Source: CAZJGG01 sp964545475
Lineage (GTDB): Bacteria > Bacillota > Clostridia > Lachnospirales > JAISER01
Assembly: GCA_964545475.1 (NCBI GenBank)
Contig: CAZJGG010000090.1
Span: 1-7,917, forward strand
Reading direction: 5' to 3'
Length of the DNA stretch: 7,917 nucleotides
Below the pieces are notes generated by a model. That model had not been told where the DNA came from, did no database searches, and saw only the letters and a program-made list of their open reading frames with translations. A program made the translations under genes and the position numbers. Within the stretch, counting starts at the first letter, position 1, and every line of letters begins with the position of its first letter. Below, one piece after another: positions 1 through 5,347 of this stretch.

Positions 1-293
1 GCATTAGTTTGTTGTAAGGGTGTTTACAGTATTGAGGGTAACAGTAAAATCATAATTACAGTAAAGATATATTGTTAGAAAAAATCAGCTTTTAAATAAC
101 TTGTTTATCGATATGAAAATCTGATATTGCTATTAATTCAAAAGAGAAGAGTTAAGAAGAATTTTATTCAAATATTCATCTAGTGAAAATAGTATGTCTG
201 CTATAATAAAATTAAACCATGAACTCTTTATTGAATATGTACGTGTATTTGATGTTTACAGATACAAATAAACTTAATTTTAAGTATTAACAG
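1..293. other. Intergenic stretch without a recognisable gene
   Basis: This AT-rich stretch at the left edge has no open frame with a ribosome binding site and no protein signature that I recognise. The window opens inside it, so it may be the end of a longer intergenic region or a decayed gene. Short TTTACAG/TTACAG words recur (around 23-30, 56-61 and 254-261), but they form no regular array. With the terminator and small inverted repeat that follow, the gene-free region extends to 436. Confidence 0.5.
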
Positions 294-348
294 AAAAAGA
301 AAGCCACATTCAGCAAATATTAAGCTGTTGATGTGGCTTTCTTTTTTT
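294..348. terminator. Long bidirectional intrinsic terminator
   Basis: Positions 294-309 (AAAAAGAAAGCCACAT) are fully complementary to 331-346, giving a 16-bp stem whose inner part can extend through CAGC/GCTG with a small bulge. Read rightward, the GC part of the stem runs into TTTCTTTTTTT. Read leftward, the A-rich foot becomes a T-run. It can therefore end leftward transcripts of the regulator whose stop is at 437-439 and also any rightward transcript entering from outside the window. Confidence 0.8.
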
Positions 349-392
349 ATTTATAGGGCATTAATTCGTATGATTAATATTCACAGTATTAT

Positions 393-416
393 TGTAATCA
401 CAAAATAAAGATTACA
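393..416. repeat. 7-bp inverted repeat downstream of the leftward regulator
   Basis: TGTAATC (393-399) and GATTACA (410-416) form a perfect inverted repeat around a 10-nt AT-rich loop. It lies about 20 bp beyond the stop codon of the leftward XRE gene. It lacks a good T-run, so it is at best a weak transcript-end hairpin; a protein-binding palindrome is equally possible. Confidence 0.35.
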
Positions 417-436
417 GATTAAATGGGTTAAGCGAA

Positions 437-757
437 TTATTTAGACTTAGGAGGCTCTTGTTCTTCTAGCAAAGTTAACATACGTTCCTTCGCCTTTATC
501 TGATTTACATAATTAAGTTTGGTAAAAATTTGTTCAATATCACCAGCGCCGTTAGGCTCTGGTGAGCGTTCTAGCAAGTAATCAATTGTTACTTTAAAGA
601 AATCGGCAATAGCGACTAACTTGTCGTGGTCTGGTTGTTTGTTTTTAGTCTCATATCCTGCTATAGTGGCTCGTCCGATATTTAAAAACTGAGCAAGCTC
701 AACTTGTGTTATGTTACGAGACATTCTTAGATTTTTTAGTATTTTTCCAAAAGACAT
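437..757 (-). CDS. XRE-family transcriptional regulator, CI/ImmR-like
   Basis: This is a 106-aa DNA-binding regulator. Residues about 5-62 form a complete XRE/Cro-CI helix-turn-helix domain: TQVELAQFLNIG is the first helix-turn and RATIAGYE the recognition helix. PDHDKLVAIADFFKVTIDYLLER is the usual tail seen in SinR-, ImmR- and phage-repressor-type proteins. The remaining 40 or so residues are a charged helical tail ending in KSK; there is no LexA-like or metallopeptidase domain, so SOS-type self-cleavage is not expected. The start is supported by GGGGTGA (762-768 on the complement) four bases before the ATG. The gene is transcribed away from a second, smaller XRE gene at 910, the geometry of a phage or integrative-element immunity switch, and probably represses one or both promoters between them. 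The target genes are inferred, not seen. Confidence 0.85.
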   Translation of the reverse strand: MSFGKILKNLRMSRNITQVELAQFLNIGRATIAGYETKNKQPDHDKLVAIADFFKVTIDYLLERSPEPNGAGDIEQIFTKLNYVNQIKAKERMLTLLEEQEPPKSK

Positions 758-761
758 AAAA

Positions 762-768
762 TCACCCC
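762..768 (-). promoter_or_regulatory. Ribosome binding site of the leftward XRE gene
   Basis: On the complementary strand GGGGTGA lies four bases before the ATG at 757-755. It fixes this ATG as the start. Confidence 0.65.
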
Positions 769-772
769 ATTA

Positions 773-790
773 CAATTTTAATTTAAATTG
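773..790. promoter_or_regulatory. Palindromic operator candidate
   Basis: CAATTT (773-778) and AAATTG (785-790) are perfect inverted halves of an 18-bp near-palindrome. It overlaps the proposed -10 box of the leftward XRE gene, so a bound regulator would block that promoter. A second inverted pair, TCTGTT (793-798) and AACAGA (822-827), flanks the inter-promoter space. Which protein binds either site is unknown. Confidence 0.4.
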
Positions 791-808
791 TGTCTGTTGG
801 AAACGCAA
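780..808 (-). promoter_or_regulatory. Probable sigma-A promoter for the leftward XRE gene
   Basis: On the complementary strand TTGCGT (808-803) is followed after 17 bp by TAAATT (785-780). This is a moderate match to the housekeeping consensus, placed back-to-back with the stronger rightward promoter at 833-861. The -10 overlaps the palindrome at 773-790. Confidence 0.4.
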
Positions 809-832
809 TGTTATGATAAGGAACAGAAAACC

Positions 833-861
833 TTGACACCCACCGATATTAGCGTTATTAT
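833..861 (+). promoter_or_regulatory. Strong sigma-A promoter for the rightward XRE gene and likely operon
   Basis: TTGACA (833-838), a 17-bp spacer and TATTAT (856-861) make a near-consensus housekeeping promoter. Transcription should begin near 868, about 40 nt before the ATG at 910. An inverted repeat, TTGTTT (870-875) with AAACAA (890-895), lies at the start of the transcript and could be an operator or 5' hairpin. I see no terminator between 1095 and 4821, so this promoter may also serve the two secreted-protein genes. Confidence 0.75.
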
Positions 862-909
862 TTTAATAGTTGTTTCGTATAGGCACTACAAACAAGGAAA
901 GGGATAACT

Positions 910-1095
910 ATGAGGGAAAAGCTAAGAGAGGTAAGAAAAGCAAAAGGTTTTACGCAAGAAACGATTGCTAAATTGATTGGAATTAATCGAGCATCTTACA
1001 CTAATATTGAACTTGGCAGGAAAAACCCATCATTAGAAATAGCCTTAAGGATAAAGGAAACGCTTAACTATAGAGGGGATGATATTTTTCAATAA
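910..1095 (+). CDS. Small XRE-family regulator, Cro-like
   Basis: This 61-aa protein is almost entirely one XRE helix-turn-helix domain. LREVRKAKGFTQETIAKLIGI gives helices 1-2 and the turn, RASYTNIELGRKNPS the recognition helix, and LEIALRIKETLNY the closing helices; it ends in DDIFQ. The size and sequence are typical of the small stand-alone HTH regulators of Firmicute prophages, ICEs and islands. The purine-rich stretch AAGGAAAGGG (894-903) precedes the ATG and acts as ribosome binding site. Transcribed divergently from the larger XRE gene at 757, it likely forms the Cro half of a two-repressor switch. It is the first gene of a possible unit with the WG-repeat and LRR genes, since no terminator intervenes. 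Control of those genes is inference. Confidence 0.85.
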   Translation: MREKLREVRKAKGFTQETIAKLIGINRASYTNIELGRKNPSLEIALRIKETLNYRGDDIFQ

Positions 1096-1142
1096 AAAAG
1101 CGACTAGATAAAACCGAAGCTTTTGCTAAACCGACATTAAAG

Positions 1143-1196
1143 TAATGGAATAAATTAAATGGCACAAGGAGGGTCGCAAAGACACATATTCCATTA
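1143..1196 (+). promoter_or_regulatory. Hairpin leader before the WG-repeat gene
   Basis: TAATGGAATA (1143-1152) and TATTCCATTA (1187-1196) form a perfect 10-bp stem closing a 34-nt loop. The loop holds a small GTC-GCAAA-GAC hairpin (1173-1183) and a strong Shine-Dalgarno-like AAGGAGGG (1166-1173) with no start codon at a usable distance. GCGAC at 1100-1104 could alternatively pair with GTCGC at 1173-1177. It has no T-run, so it is not a terminator; it may be an RNA processing or stability element, or a riboregulator. I cannot assign it to a known class. Confidence 0.4.
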
Positions 1197-1228
1197 GTTT
1201 ATAAAAAATACAAAGGAGATAAAGTCGT

Positions 1229-2686
1229 ATGAAAAGATTAATGAGTTTTATTTTAAGCGGTGTTTTATTGTTCAGCAGTTTTGGCGTACATAAAGTTTAT
1301 GCAGATGATGTAAATTGGGCTATAGAGCCTAAATTTGTTGCAGTTGGAGGTTTTTCAGAGGGGTTAGCATTTGCTTCTGAAGATGGTAAAACATACGGGT
1401 ATATAGATAAATCTGGCGACTGGGTCATTAAACCTAAACTTCCGTTTTCAAAAGGCAATGATGATTTAAAAAAGTTTCAGTTTAAAAACGGATTAGCTCC
1501 TGCCTATGAAACTATAACAGATAGAAAATGGGGATTTATTGATAAGACCGGGAATTTCTCAATTCAACCTCAATATGATATAGCAAGTATATTTAATGAA
1601 GGCTTAGCGTTAGTGCATAGAGGTAGAAATGTTGATGAATTAAAGAATGGTATAGGGCTTTACGAAAAAATATTTATTGATACTACTGGAAAAATAGTGT
1701 TACATGAGCCAGAAAAAATGGTTTTTGATTACGGTTATTTCTCTGATGGATTTGCAAAGGTTGGTACCTATATTGGTGATGAAAGCTATTTTAGTTTCAT
1801 TGATAACAAAGGTAAAGTTGTATTATCAAACATCATACCTCATAATGGTGGATATGGTTGTACAAATTTTAGAGAGGGAATAGCTCATGGAACAAGTAAA
1901 ACTAGAAAGGGTATTGCTTTTTTTGATAAAACAGGAAAAGTTTTGTTTGAGAAGCCGTGGGCTGATGGAGATAGCGAATATTATTACAGCGACTTTTCGG
2001 ATGGTTTATGTGTTGCTTATGATAATGGCTCTTCTATGAAATCTATAATCATTGACAAAAGCGGAAAAGAAATAAAAACAATTGACGGCATAAGTGCAAA
2101 TGGCTTTTCAGAGGGTATTTCTATATTTTTTAGACGTGATGGAAAAGAAGGTACATATGGGTTTTTAGATAGAAACGGCAATATTATATCAATGGTTGAT
2201 GTTGATTCAATTGGTTATGGAAATGGATACGACCAAAAGTTCAGTGAAGGCATGGTGCAGGCTAAAGTTAATGATAAGTGGGGATTTATAGCTAATCCAT
2301 TAAAAAATACAAGTGTTAGTACGACCGCTAGCCAAAATAAAACTAAAGTTGTTTATAAGGGAAAAGAGATAGCACTTGCCTTACCTATTATAAGCAAAAA
2401 CAATACAACATTTTATCCCTTTCGAGAATGCCTTGAATCAATGGGAGCAACTGTAAGCTGGGATTCTGATAAGAACATGGCTACAGGAACTTTGAACGGT
2501 AAAACAGTATCGTTTATTACAAACTCTGAAAAGTATTATATTAATGGGCAGGAGCAGAAATTAGGTGAAGGAATGAGTGCGTTCATCAATAATGGTCGCA
2601 CTTATATACCTATTAGAAGTGCCGCCGAGGGACTTGGTTTTAAAATTGCTTGGGATGCGGTAACAGCGACAATTACAATTGAATAA
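1229..2686 (+). CDS. Secreted WG-repeat protein with C-terminal stalk domain
   Basis: This 485-aa exported protein has a signal peptide at residues 1-25: MKRLM, a hydrophobic core, and cleavage expected after VYA. Residues about 28-357 carry eight WG-type repeats, whose F-[SN]-[ED]-G lead-ins start near residues 42, 85, 122, 171, 214, 256, 293 and 338 and are followed by (W/Y)GFIDKTG-like turns. They probably fold as a beta-rich propeller or solenoid used for binding. Residues about 363-485 match the copper amine oxidase N-terminal-like 'stalk' domain, with YPFRECLESMGATVSWD and YIPIRSAAEGLGFKIAWD as its two characteristic halves. In Firmicutes this domain is common on cell-envelope proteins and does not imply amine oxidase activity. 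AAAGGAG (1212-1218) lies ten bases before the ATG. The LRR gene follows after 28 bp, so the two are probably co-expressed. Ligand and exact role are unknown. Confidence 0.85.
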   Translation: MKRLMSFILSGVLLFSSFGVHKVYADDVNWAIEPKFVAVGGFSEGLAFASEDGKTYGYIDKSGDWVIKPKLPFSKGNDDLKKFQFKNGLAPAYETITDRKWGFIDKTGNFSIQPQYDIASIFNEGLALVHRGRNVDELKNGIGLYEKIFIDTTGKIVLHEPEKMVFDYGYFSDGFAKVGTYIGDESYFSFIDNKGKVVLSNIIPHNGGYGCTNFREGIAHGTSKTRKGIAFFDKTGKVLFEKPWADGDSEYYYSDFSDGLCVAYDNGSSMKSIIIDKSGKEIKTIDGISANGFSEGISIFFRRDGKEGTYGFLDRNGNIISMVDVDSIGYGNGYDQKFSEGMVQAKVNDKWGFIANPLKNTSVSTTASQNKTKVVYKGKEIALALPIISKNNTTFYPFRECLESMGATVSWDSDKNMATGTLNGKTVSFITNSEKYYINGQEQKLGEGMSAFINNGRTYIPIRSAAEGLGFKIAWDAVTATITIE

Positions 2687-2714
2687 TTTATGCTAAAGAG
2701 GAGAATGAAAACAT

Positions 2715-4805
2715 ATGATAAAGTCTTTTGCTAAAATAATAGCGATTGCCCTAATGTTACTTATTGCACAGATTGGGCTTGTTACAATGGTGTCGGCAGA
2801 TTATGAGGAAGACGCACACAGCGACAATGACACAAGTGTAGTTAATACAATAGAAGAGATTAACAATGCTTCACTTACTCAATATCATAGCGGCGATATT
2901 GAGGTTATAAACAATATAATAAGGAACAACGGCTGGAACGCTATAGAAAATGACCCTGCTTCATGGGGGAGAAATGTTACATGGGAATCACGAAATGGTT
3001 CTTTGCTTAGAGTAACTAAACTCGAGTTGGGTGATAAAAGGCTTTCAAATATACTTGACCTAAGAGGTCTTTCATATTTGAAAGAGATTAATTGTAGATA
3101 TAACCAATTAACAGGGCTTGATGTTAGAGGGCTTGATAATTTGCAAAGTATCTACTGCTTTGGCAATGAAATTGAAGAACTTGATGTTAGTCAGTTTATT
3201 AATTTGCAAAATCTTGCATGTAACTATAATCAAATAAAAGTGCTTGATGTTAGTAGGCTTGTAAATTTACAAAGTCTTGGCTGCAGTGGCAATCAATTGA
3301 CAGAGCTTGATGTTGGCAATCTTGTAAACTTACAAAGGCTAGACTGTAGCGATAATCAACTGACAGAACTTAATGTTAGTAATTTAGTAAACTTAGTAAA
3401 TCTTGAATGTAGCGGAAACCAATTGAAAGAGCTTGATATTATTAAACTAATCAATCTAGAGGAATTAAAATGTGCTGAAAATCAATTAAAAGAGCTTGAT
3501 ATTAGCAATCATATTAACTTAGTCGAAATTGACTGTAGCTCTAATCAGCTGACTGAGCTTGACGTTAGTGGGCTTACAAAATTAGTTGATTTAAAATGTG
3601 ACAATAATAAACTGGCAGCACTTGATTTAAGTATGTGTCCAAATATTTGGTACGAGAGTCGTCGTAACTATGGAGAGGGGCGAGTAATTTGTCATGATAA
3701 TCCACTCAAAAGCGTAAAACTAATTGACGATTTATCCTATAATGTTAATCTAAGTCCTGGTATTTCTGTTTACTTGAAAGATTTTTACTGGGAAGACTAC
3801 TTCTGGGGTCTTTCAGAAGGGATAACTCTTCTAGCTACTAGTGAATCTGGAAAGCCATTTAAGTATTGGACACTTAGCACTGGTGAAAAAATTACAAAAA
3901 ATCCTTACAGCTTTAAAATTGGTAAGAACATTGATTTAACCCCTGTGTTTAGTGGTGATGAGATTATGTCTGTAAGCCCTGCACTTAAAAAAGTTGCGGC
4001 TACAGATATTACATTTGATTTAGGAGAAAACGTTAAGGATTATCAGTACGCTGTTATTATACCAAATTCGGGCAAAAAAACCATATGGAAAAGACTTAGC
4101 AAAAACACTGTAACAGGCATTTCATTAAAAGCAGGATATGAAATTTTACTATCAAAATATAATGAGCCGGATAATATTTTGGAAAGGCTAACAATTTTAA
4201 CTACAGATATTAGCGCACCAAAAGCCCCAACTGCAACCGTAAAATCGGTTTCATCAGGAGTTGCAGGAGCTACAAGCCTTATTTTTGCTAAGCCATACGA
4301 TGGTTACCAGTATCAGCTAAACTCAATAGAAAATGCAGGAGTGTTAGAAGAAGCAAAATGGGTAAGTTGCCCTACTGGCGATACCAAACCAACAGCTTCG
4401 GCAAATGGCAAAGCAGGTGATTATATTTTTATAAGAGCAGGAGTAAATACATATTATCCAGCTTCATTACCGAAAAAGACTGTTAAAGCTGTTATTTCAC
4501 CGGAAGCCCCTAATGTCACCGTTGCACTAGAAGAACCATCAAACCATAAACAAGGAGTAAGTCTATATAATGTAAGAATTACAACACCGCAAAATTCTAC
4601 TTTAAGTGTAAAATCGCTTCAATATGCCATTGCAGACAAAGGAGCAAGCACAGATGTATTAATAAACACAAAAACAACGAAATGGAAAAGTATTTCTTCT
4701 GACGTGATTAAAAATGTTAATATACCTGAGGGAAAAACCATTTTTGTAAGAATAAAGGCAAAATCTCCATACGGCTTTTCAGAGGCTTATGAATACAAAA
4801 ATTAA
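2715..4805 (+). CDS. Secreted leucine-rich-repeat protein
   Basis: This 696-aa exported protein has a signal peptide at 1-28 (cleavage after VSA) and an Asp/Glu-rich linker at about 29-60. From residue 114 it carries nine exact 21-residue leucine-rich repeats plus a partial tenth from 303. The consensus is L-D-V-S-x-L-x-N-L-x-x-L-x-C-S-x-N-Q-L-x-E, with a Cys/Asn ladder as in bacterial internalin-like surface proteins. Residues about 330-412 resemble the beta-rich repeat found after LRRs in such proteins (GKPFKYWTLSTGEKI and DLTPVF). The rest, to 696, looks like two or three Ig/fibronectin-type beta modules rich in Thr/Ser/Lys. No LPXTG, SLH or membrane anchor is visible, so it is probably released or held non-covalently. 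AGGAG (2699-2703) precedes the ATG. It likely works with the WG-repeat protein upstream in adhesion or ligand binding; this is inferred from domains only. Confidence 0.85.
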   Translation: MIKSFAKIIAIALMLLIAQIGLVTMVSADYEEDAHSDNDTSVVNTIEEINNASLTQYHSGDIEVINNIIRNNGWNAIENDPASWGRNVTWESRNGSLLRVTKLELGDKRLSNILDLRGLSYLKEINCRYNQLTGLDVRGLDNLQSIYCFGNEIEELDVSQFINLQNLACNYNQIKVLDVSRLVNLQSLGCSGNQLTELDVGNLVNLQRLDCSDNQLTELNVSNLVNLVNLECSGNQLKELDIIKLINLEELKCAENQLKELDISNHINLVEIDCSSNQLTELDVSGLTKLVDLKCDNNKLAALDLSMCPNIWYESRRNYGEGRVICHDNPLKSVKLIDDLSYNVNLSPGISVYLKDFYWEDYFWGLSEGITLLATSESGKPFKYWTLSTGEKITKNPYSFKIGKNIDLTPVFSGDEIMSVSPALKKVAATDITFDLGENVKDYQYAVIIPNSGKKTIWKRLSKNTVTGISLKAGYEILLSKYNEPDNILERLTILTTDISAPKAPTATVKSVSSGVAGATSLIFAKPYDGYQYQLNSIENAGVLEEAKWVSCPTGDTKPTASANGKAGDYIFIRAGVNTYYPASLPKKTVKAVISPEAPNVTVALEEPSNHKQGVSLYNVRITTPQNSTLSVKSLQYAIADKGASTDVLINTKTTKWKSISSDVIKNVNIPEGKTIFVRIKAKSPYGFSEAYEYKN
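3054..3620 (+). repeat. 63-bp tandem repeats encoding the LRR domain
   Basis: Nine in-frame units of exactly 63 bp encode residues 114-302, with no insertions between units. Units four to six (about 3243-3431) are the most alike at DNA level, sharing words such as CTTGATGTTAG and AACTTAC/GTAAA, which points to the most recent duplication. Such an array can expand or contract in whole 21-aa steps without frameshift. Confidence 0.8.
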
Positions 4806-4814
4806 ATAAATATT

Positions 4815-4928
4815 ATTTATGCCCGCCTTATTGGTGGGCTATTTTTTAATGATTTCCAGTTTTAATGATTAACTGCAAAAAAAGCTAGAAACAGTAAATA
4901 TATTAGAAAGTTTATATTGATTATATGC
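4815..4928. repeat. 114-bp direct repeat, copy 1
   Basis: This copy matches 5904-6017 over the same length. The left part contains an intrinsic terminator, conserved in structure but with changed stem bases. The right part (4864-4928) matches 5953-6017 with two differences in 65 positions (C/T at 4892/5981 and A/T at 4920/6009). The copies bracket the promoter-leader-RNHCP module. No open frame runs through the conserved 65 bp. Confidence 0.85.
4821..4848 (+). terminator. Intrinsic terminator of the LRR gene
   Basis: GCCCGCC (4821-4827) pairs with GGTGGGC (4833-4839) around a 5-nt loop, followed by TATTTTTT. It lies 15 bp after the LRR stop codon and ends that transcript. It is part of repeat copy 1. 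Confidence 0.85.
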
Positions 4929-4946
4929 ACGGATAATATGTGGAAA

Positions 4947-4965
4947 GTAATATGAATAATATTAC
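4947..4965. promoter_or_regulatory. Palindrome just upstream of the RNHCP promoter
   Basis: GTAATAT (4947-4953) and ATATTAC (4959-4965) form a perfect 7-bp inverted repeat around GAATA. It ends 11 bp before the -35 box, a usual place for an activator site; a weak AT hairpin without function is also possible. Confidence 0.35.
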
Positions 4966-4976
4966 GAATGCATAAG

Positions 4977-5005
4977 TTGACATACTCATTACAACAATTT
5001 ATAAT
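4977..5005 (+). promoter_or_regulatory. Perfect-consensus sigma-A promoter of the RNHCP module
   Basis: TTGACA (4977-4982), a 17-bp spacer and TATAAT (5000-5005) match the housekeeping consensus at every base. Transcription should start near 5012, about 335 nt before the RNHCP start codon. A maximal promoter followed by a long structured leader usually means control is exerted after initiation. Confidence 0.85.
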
Positions 5006-5035
5006 GAAGATATTTTATAGCGAAAGGGGTTGTCT

Positions 5036-5050
5036 ATGTGTGTCGTTTAA
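5036..5050 (+). CDS. Leader peptide uORF1 (MCVV)
   Basis: ATG-TGT-GTC-GTT-TAA encodes a 4-residue peptide. AAAGGGG (5023-5029) is a good ribosome binding site six bases before the ATG, and the start lies about 24 nt after the predicted transcription start. Such short, well-initiated ORFs at the head of a long leader are known from antibiotic- and translation-sensing attenuators. A peptide this small could also occur by chance; the spacing and position are the support. Confidence 0.45.
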   Translation: MCVV

Positions 5051-5237
5051 ATTTAAAGGTGATTGTAAATTAAATAATTTACAGACAATAATTTAACAAG
5101 GTTTATTATCCTGTTAGGTTTGTGTTGAATGTAGCAGACAGCCTTACGGCTATCGGAGTAATGTGGCACGGTTGCATAGACCATGTTTTTTATGACACCA
5201 ATAAAATAATAAACCGAATAAAAAAGGAGATTTTTGT

Positions 5238-5270
5238 TTGAATAATAAATTCAAAAATTTAATTGTATGA
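5238..5270 (+). CDS. Leader peptide uORF2 (MNNKFKNLIV)
   Basis: A TTG start at 5238 follows AAAAAGGAG (5221-5229) by eight bases and opens a 10-codon frame ending in TGA at 5268-5270. The stop directly abuts the GACC strand and 5' arm of the pseudoknot-like hairpin at 5271-5311. A ribosome finishing or stalling on this ORF would therefore cover that arm and free the 3' arm. The ribosome binding site is as good as that of many real genes, and the RNHCP gene itself also uses TTG. Peptide function beyond being translated is not implied. Confidence 0.5.
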   Translation: MNNKFKNLIV

Positions 5271-5311
5271 GACCGAGAGGTTTGCATACTATAGGGTCGG
5301 CAATACCTCTC
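5271..5311 (+). promoter_or_regulatory. Hairpin/pseudoknot before the RNHCP start
   Basis: GAGAGGTTTGC (5275-5285) pairs with GCAA-T-ACCTCTC (5300-5311) to give 11 base pairs with one bulged T. The 14-nt loop contains GGTC (5295-5298), which can pair with GACC (5271-5274) just outside the stem, making a pseudoknot. CCTCT (5306-5310) can instead pair with GGAGG of the RNHCP ribosome binding site. There is no T-run, so it would act on translation rather than as a terminator. Confidence 0.5.
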
Positions 5312-5334
5312 ATAAGTTGATAAAAACAACTTTT

Positions 5335-5340
5335 AGGAGG
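5335..5340 (+). promoter_or_regulatory. Ribosome binding site that sets the RNHCP TTG start
   Basis: A full AGGAGG lies seven bases before TTG 5348-5350. The same frame has a TAA at 5321, and the first in-frame ATG comes only deep in the protein, after the conserved Cys motifs, so TTG is the start. Confidence 0.8.
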
Positions 5341-5347
5341 AATTCAA

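Larger units (their letters stand above)
5012..5347 (+). promoter_or_regulatory. Long structured leader of the RNHCP gene, candidate riboregulator
   Basis: Elements in order are: a 4-codon upstream ORF (5036-5050); an 8-bp hairpin TGTAAATT/AATTTACA (5064-5083); a domain closed by a perfect 10-bp stem GGTTTATTAT (5100-5109) with ATAATAAACC (5206-5215). Inside that domain are an AGCC-TTAC-GGCT hairpin, an approximate stem 5120-5127/5193-5200, and a weak hairpin (5165-5187) followed by Ts. Next come a 10-codon upstream ORF (5238-5270) and a hairpin/pseudoknot (5271-5311). A small hairpin AAGTTG/CAACTT (5314-5332) sits just before the Shine-Dalgarno. ACCTCT in the 3' arm of the 5275-5311 stem can alternatively pair with GGAGG at 5336-5340. 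The layout resembles leader-peptide attenuators. I recognise no catalogued riboswitch, and the ligand or signal is unknown. Confidence 0.55.

Noticed and set aside
58..82. ACAGTAAAGATATATTGTTAGAAA looks like part of the 65-bp repeat element (ACAGTAAATATATTAGAAAG).
   Set aside because: The match needs two gaps in very AT-rich sequence and does not extend on either side, so a third copy cannot be claimed.
1161..1183. GGTCGCAAAGAC resembles the CGCAAAG core of class I cyclic-di-GMP riboswitches.
   Set aside because: The GGCAAACC strand, the GAAA-capped stem and the downstream receptor helix are missing, so the aptamer cannot be built; the likeness is a short word only.
1159..1197. A 12-codon frame (MAQGGSQRHIFH) inside the 1143-1196 hairpin.
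   Set aside because: There is no ribosome binding site before its ATG, and the frame is mostly the hairpin loop, so it is best explained by chance.
5271..5340. Type III toxin-antitoxin RNA (pseudoknot antitoxin repeats before a toxin).
   Set aside because: There is no tandem repeat array, no terminator between RNA and gene, and RNHCP is unrelated to the ToxN family.
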